Assembly: GCA_030429955.1 (NCBI GenBank)
Contig: JAUIGO010000006.1
Span: forward strand, 1 to 64,000
Source of the DNA: Bacteroidia bacterium
GTDB lineage: Bacteria > Bacteroidota > Bacteroidia > Flavobacteriales > Flavobacteriaceae
DNA length: 64,000 bases
Direction of reading: 5' to 3'
Shown: one piece after another, positions 60,580-64,000 of the stretch
Numbering within the stretch: the stretch's first letter is position 1
How the letters are laid out: the number at the start of each line of letters is the position of its first letter
Made by a program: the position numbers and the translations under genes
The notes under the pieces: model-generated
Database searches by the model: none
What the model was told of the DNA's origin: nothing
The model's input: only the letters and a program-made list of their open reading frames with translations

Positions 60580-61497
60580 ATGGACAAACAAAACAAGCTG
60601 GTTTTTATCATTTTAGCATTTTTTGCAATCTATGTGATTTGGGGTTCAACTTACATGTTCAATAAAATTGCTGTTGGTGAATTAGCTCCTTTTATGTTGG
60701 CTTCTGTGCGTTTTATAACAGCTGGTTTACTTATTTTTATTATTGCTAGTATTCTAGGCATTTCAATTAAAATTACTAAGAGGCAACTCATAAATACAAC
60801 TATTGCAGGTTTCCTCTTTTTAACATTTGGTAATGGTCTTGCGGTTTGGGCATTAAAGTATGTAGATAGTGGCTTTGCTGCCTTGGTTATTTCAGCACAA
60901 CCGCTTATGATTCTTCTGCTTATGAGAATTCATCAAGGTAAAAAAATTAAAACAATGTCAATTATTGGAGTTGTTTTAGGTGTGTTAGGTATTTATTTAT
61001 TAATAGGTCAGCAAGAAGTCTTAGCTAAGGAAAATGCAATAGTTGGTATATTAATGATAATTGCTTGTATGTTTGGCTGGGCTTATGGTAGCTTGTTTGT
61101 TGGAAAAGCAGAATTACCTCCTAACTATTTTGTAAACACAGGCTATCAAATGGTAACAGGTGGACTTATGTTGGTTTTTGTAAGCCTTATTATTGGTGAG
61201 CCATGGTCTTTACCTACAAGTTGGAGCGGTGATGTACAAATTTCAATGGTCTTGTTAATTTTATTAGGAAGTATAGTGGCTTTTACATCATTTAATTATC
61301 TGCTTAAAATTGTATCTCCAGAAAAAGTGGCTACCTCTACTTATGTAAACCCAATTGTAGCTCTGTTTTTAGGCTGGTATTTTCTGGATGAACAAATAAC
61401 ATCGCAATCTATTATTGCTGCTATTGTATTGCTCACAGGTGTTTATTTTATAAATACAAAAAAGAAACTAGTAGTGTTTTCAAGATTTAGAAGATAA
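60580..61497 (+). CDS. EamA/DMT-family transporter
   Basis: 305 residues, ten hydrophobic helices in two EamA halves. The first half starts FAIYVIWGSTYMFNKIAVGELAPFMLASVRF, the usual EamA signature. The second begins near FGWAYGSLFVGKAELPPNYFV. Family members export amino acids, nucleosides or other metabolites; the substrate is unknown. Inner membrane. Divergent from the class A-like hydrolase with a palindrome between them; the DUF2798 gene follows 23 bp later but has its own promoter-like box. Confidence 0.9.
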   Translation: MDKQNKLVFIILAFFAIYVIWGSTYMFNKIAVGELAPFMLASVRFITAGLLIFIIASILGISIKITKRQLINTTIAGFLFLTFGNGLAVWALKYVDSGFAALVISAQPLMILLLMRIHQGKKIKTMSIIGVVLGVLGIYLLIGQQEVLAKENAIVGILMIIACMFGWAYGSLFVGKAELPPNYFVNTGYQMVTGGLMLVFVSLIIGEPWSLPTSWSGDVQISMVLLILLGSIVAFTSFNYLLKIVSPEKVATSTYVNPIVALFLGWYFLDEQITSQSIIAAIVLLTGVYFINTKKKLVVFSRFRR

Positions 61498-61508
61498 TAG
61501 TAAACTGC

Positions 61509-61516
61509 TATATTTG
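61509..61516 (+). promoter_or_regulatory. -7 box TATATTTG placed 4 bp before the DUF2798 ATG
   Basis: TATATTTG matches TAnnTTTG; only CGCT separates it from the ATG at 61521. If used, transcription starts at or within the start codon. No -33 TTG is present in the 23 bp after the EamA stop. Confidence 0.45.
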
Positions 61517-61520
61517 CGCT

Positions 61521-61754
61521 ATGAAAAAAATCCCATATAAATTCAGAATGATAGTCTTTGTATTCTTCATGACTGTCTTTATTGGCTTAGCACTTTCTGG
61601 TCTTTTACTATTTAGAGAGCAAGGATTTGTCAACGGTTTTTTATCCAGCTGGATGGATCGATTTGTGACAATGTGGTTAACTGTAGTTCCAGTTGTAATT
61701 GTGGTGATTCCTTTGGTTAATTTTGTGACGAACAAGGTTGTAGAATCAAAGTAG
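61521..61754 (+). CDS. DUF2798 small membrane protein
   Basis: 77 residues with two hydrophobic helices: FRMIVFVFFMTVFIGLALSGLLLF and MWLTVVPVVIVVIPLVNFV. The start KKIPYKF and the segment GFLSSWMDRFVTMW..VVPV match DUF2798 proteins, often found next to transporters. No known function. It is either the second gene after the EamA transporter or a leaderless gene of its own. Convergent with the M23 peptidase gene, with a 15-bp gap. Confidence 0.85.
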   Translation: MKKIPYKFRMIVFVFFMTVFIGLALSGLLLFREQGFVNGFLSSWMDRFVTMWLTVVPVVIVVIPLVNFVTNKVVESK

Positions 61755-61769
61755 GAAATTCAGTCCTTT

Positions 61770-62666
61770 TTAATCTATATAAAGCTTTTGTCCAATTTTT
61801 AAAAGCGAAGTGCTCTTTATATTGTTGTTAATACAAATAGACCTAATGGACACATTGTTACGTTGTGATATTCTAGATAATGTATCACCTTTTTTAACAA
61901 CATAAATTTTCTTTTCTCTTTCTAAGCTTGCAATGGCTTCGTCTTCTGTTTGAAGCAATTCTAACTTTGTAGTTTGTTTAGAGCTATGTAAATAAGGTGT
62001 CGCCCAACGTCGTGTCACCCAAATCTCATTAGATCTAATACGATCAGAACCACTAAAATCAAACAAGTACTCAGGGTTAATCGAAACGCCTTTATAACTT
62101 GTTATCAAATGCAAATGACTGCCTCTTGCATTACCTGTCGCACCTCCTTTACCAAGTATTTGACCTCCTGAAACAGTATCATTCACTTTTACAGCAATAG
62201 ATGATAAATGCGCATAGGCTGTCTCTAAACCATTGTAATGCCTTACAATTACGAGTTTACCATGTCCAGGATTGTATTTAGCAAAACGTACAACGCCATC
62301 AAGCATAGAAACTACATCGTCTCCCTTTATTAAATCAATATCAATCCCTTGGTGTGCTCGTCTCCAACGCCAACCATATCGTGATGTCACCACTTTATCT
62401 TTCAGAATAGGCGAATTAAAAACACTGTCGTTAAATGTGATTTGAATTGGAAAAGTAACTTTTTCATCCTTATAAGGATTATAAACCTGAGTATCCCAAT
62501 GTGAAGTCATAACATCAAATGCTTCGGTTTCGACATTTTCGTTGACATTTATGTATTTTGCTAAGTCTTCAAGAGAAATTCCCAAACTATATAGAGAAGT
62601 ATTGAATTGACTGTAAGTGTTTATTGAGAAAAATAATACAACTAAAGCTGTTAGTTTTAGTTTCAT
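61770..62666 (-). CDS. M23 family peptidoglycan endopeptidase with LysM domain
   Basis: 298 residues. Signal peptide to ~NTYSQ (19). The M23 zinc site is HQGIDIDLIKGDD (HxxxD) and HLHLITSY (HxH) with the intervening YAHLSS. A C-terminal LysM domain (YVVKKGDTLSRISQRNNVSIRSICINNN...LLKIGQKLYI) binds glycan. It cuts peptidoglycan cross-bridges in the periplasm or activates amidases; both catalytic His motifs are intact. It is divergent from the VPS10/BNR gene. The minus-strand TAATTTTG box at 62670-62677 lies 3 bp before the ATG. Confidence 0.93.
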   Translation of the reverse strand: MKLKLTALVVLFFSINTYSQFNTSLYSLGISLEDLAKYINVNENVETEAFDVMTSHWDTQVYNPYKDEKVTFPIQITFNDSVFNSPILKDKVVTSRYGWRWRRAHQGIDIDLIKGDDVVSMLDGVVRFAKYNPGHGKLVIVRHYNGLETAYAHLSSIAVKVNDTVSGGQILGKGGATGNARGSHLHLITSYKGVSINPEYLFDFSGSDRIRSNEIWVTRRWATPYLHSSKQTTKLELLQTEDEAIASLEREKKIYVVKKGDTLSRISQRNNVSIRSICINNNIKSTSLLKIGQKLYID

Positions 62667-62669
62667 TTA

Positions 62670-62677
62670 CAAAATTA
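62670..62677 (-). promoter_or_regulatory. -7-like box TAATTTTG directly before the M23 peptidase ATG
   Basis: On the minus strand TAATTTTG fits TAnnTTTG, 3 bp before the ATG at 62666. Usable only with a leaderless start; a TTTG element lies 25 bp upstream, slightly too far. Confidence 0.35.
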
Positions 62678-62772
62678 TTATAGTAAGAAGGATATAGTTC
62701 TTCAAAAGATTTATTAAAGGGAGAACGAATTTATTAAAAAAAAATTATTTAGCAACTTTTGGAATTTTATAA

Positions 62773-62805
62773 TTGTTCATCACATACAAAAAAACGTTAT
62801 TTTTG
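62773..62805 (+). promoter_or_regulatory. Promoter of the second VPS10/BNR gene (TTG, N22, TATTTTTG)
   Basis: TTG at 62773-62775 and TATTTTTG at 62798-62805 are 22 bp apart, within the known Flavobacterium range. The box ends 26 bp before the ATG at 62832. Confidence 0.6.
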
Positions 62806-62831
62806 AGAGAAACAATTAAAAAAAATCAGCA

Positions 62832-64000
62832 ATGCGTGTTCTCATTTTTTTTCTAACCCTTTTTATTACGTCCCATTCTCTTTCACAAACAGACAAATCT
62901 CTTTATCAAAATTTAGAATATAGGATGATAGGACCTTTTAGGGCAGGACGAACCGTTGGAGCTGTTGGTATACCATCTCAACCAAATGTGTTCTTTGTTG
63001 GTGTAAACAATGGAGGTGTATGGAAAACAGATGATTATGGACGTACATGGAATCCTATTTTTGATGACGCTCCAACAGGCTCAATTGGCGATTTGGCTGT
63101 GTCTCCATCTAATCCAAATGTCATTTATGTTGGAACAGGTGAAGGACTCCATAGACCAGATCTTGCAGTAGGTGATGGCATGTTCAAATCTGTTGATGGT
63201 GGTAAAAGCTGGGAACATATTGGTTTAAATGATATTCAACAAGTGAGTCGTGTCATTGTACATCCTACAAATCCTGATATTGTGTTTGTAGCTGGTTTAG
63301 GACATCCTTATGGAGCTAATGAAATGAGAGGTGTATTTAAATCTACGAATGGAGGGGAAACTTGGAAAAAAACCTTGTACATTAATCATAATACTGGAGC
63401 TATTCAAGTAGAATTTGATATGAACAATCCTCAAATTCTATTTGCCAATATGTGGGAACATCAAGAAGGACCTTGGGAAAACGCAAGCTTTTCAGGTCCA
63501 AACAGTGGTTTATATAAATCGACTGATGGTGGTGAAACTTGGCGAAAAATTAAAAAAGGATTGCCAAGTTCCGAAAACGGATTGGGTAGAATAGGAATAG
63601 CACTTTCTTTAAGTAATTCAAAACGTTTGTATGCAACTGTTGATGCAAGAGAAAATGGAGGCGTTTATACTAGTGAAGATGCTGGTGAGAGTTGGAAACT
63701 TGTATCTACAGAAAGACGTCTTTGGGGAAGAGGAGGTGATTTTGCCGAAATAAAAGTGCATCCAAAAGATGAAAACACTCTCTTTGTTGGAAATGTTGCT
63801 TCCTATAAATCTGTTGATGGTGGTAAAACTTGGACATCTATAAAAGGTGCTCCAGGAGGTGATGATTATCATCGCATCTGGATTAATCCTATCAATCCTG
63901 AAATCATGTTATTTGCAGCAGATCAAGGAGCAGTTGTAACTGTAAACAGTGGTGATACTTGGAGTTCTTGGTACAATCAACCAACGGCACAATTATATCA
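62832..64000 (+). CDS. Second secreted VPS10/BNR-repeat protein, N-terminal part (cut by window edge)
   Basis: The gene runs past the right edge; 389 complete codons are visible. Signal peptide to HSLSQ (~19). Many Asp-box turns are seen: NNGGVWKTDDYGRTW, SVDGGKSWEH, STNGGETWKK, STDGGETWRK, SEDAGESW and SVDGGKTWTS, i.e. a beta propeller of sortilin/sialidase type. The start YRMIGPFRAGRTVGAVG parallels the IGPALTSGRIADIA start of the 24027 protein, so the two are paralogues. Secreted; role unknown. Confidence 0.88.
   Translation, partial: MRVLIFFLTLFITSHSLSQTDKSLYQNLEYRMIGPFRAGRTVGAVGIPSQPNVFFVGVNNGGVWKTDDYGRTWNPIFDDAPTGSIGDLAVSPSNPNVIYVGTGEGLHRPDLAVGDGMFKSVDGGKSWEHIGLNDIQQVSRVIVHPTNPDIVFVAGLGHPYGANEMRGVFKSTNGGETWKKTLYINHNTGAIQVEFDMNNPQILFANMWEHQEGPWENASFSGPNSGLYKSTDGGETWRKIKKGLPSSENGLGRIGIALSLSNSKRLYATVDARENGGVYTSEDAGESWKLVSTERRLWGRGGDFAEIKVHPKDENTLFVGNVASYKSVDGGKTWTSIKGAPGGDDYHRIWINPINPEIMLFAADQGAVVTVNSGDTWSSWYNQPTAQLY

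Overview
The window looks like chromosome from a marine-type member of the Flavobacteriaceae (Bacteroidota). The DNA is strongly AT-rich and start codons rarely have a Shine-Dalgarno sequence. Many genes carry the Bacteroidota -7 box TAnnTTTG. The gene families are typical of the group: DUF4290, DUF5916, DUF2911, DUF1835, MurA with Asp in place of the catalytic Cys, an ExbD with cysteines, LytTR/His_kinase two-component genes, and many secreted S9/S41 peptidases. I saw no rRNA, tRNA, CRISPR array, prophage or intact insertion sequence. The species cannot be named from this window.

Layout. 1-3662: housekeeping genes (an AAA_28 ATPase cut by the left edge, DUF493, DUF4290, murA, ung) and a small membrane ORF overlapping the ung 3' end. 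3795-7820 (minus): a compact operon of a SUI1/YciH factor, a DUF1835 protein, a nucleoside phosphorylase and a solute-binding-like protein, preceded by a 2-oxoglutarate/Fe(II) oxygenase. 7958-19817: fused 2-oxoacid dehydrogenase E1, Hsp20, M19 dipeptidase, S9A oligopeptidase, ExbD, two tandem 4-TM paralogues, an MFS transporter, a DEAD/DEAH helicase and a PD-(D/E)XK-like protein. 19810-32044: a peptide-degradation stretch (DPP IV, CocE/S15 hydrolase, a large VPS10/BNR protein, S9 peptidase), then a cupin and two SDR enzymes.

32180-33900 is a low-gene stretch with a Flavobacteria-type orphan protein, a hairpin-dense non-coding element and a remnant of an alpha/beta hydrolase. 33901-55163 is an accessory-looking run on the plus strand. 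It holds an amidohydrolase, a DUF5916 protein, a trypsin-like protease, a DUF2911 protein and a PDZ-alpha/beta hydrolase. These are followed by a DUF885 metalloprotein, three paralogous YD-like secreted proteins, a TlpA-like protein, two adjacent membrane-anchored AraC regulators, a serine hydrolase, two S41-type proteins and a GntR regulator.

55174-59436 (minus) encodes a LytTR response regulator, a degenerate histidine kinase, an intact-looking histidine kinase and a secreted nine-repeat SDHY protein. A pair of 11-bp direct repeats 21 bp apart lies upstream of the first gene. That spacing is what LytTR proteins recognise, so this is the best candidate for a self-contained and possibly undescribed signalling system. 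59558-64000: a class A beta-lactamase-like lipoprotein divergent from an EamA transporter, with a 15-bp-arm palindrome exactly between them. Then come DUF2798, an M23/LysM endopeptidase and the start of a second VPS10/BNR protein.

Functional reading: apart from the housekeeping ends, most of the window encodes envelope or exported proteins for peptide and polymer breakdown, interleaved with dedicated membrane sensors (AraC pair, GntR, LytTR system).
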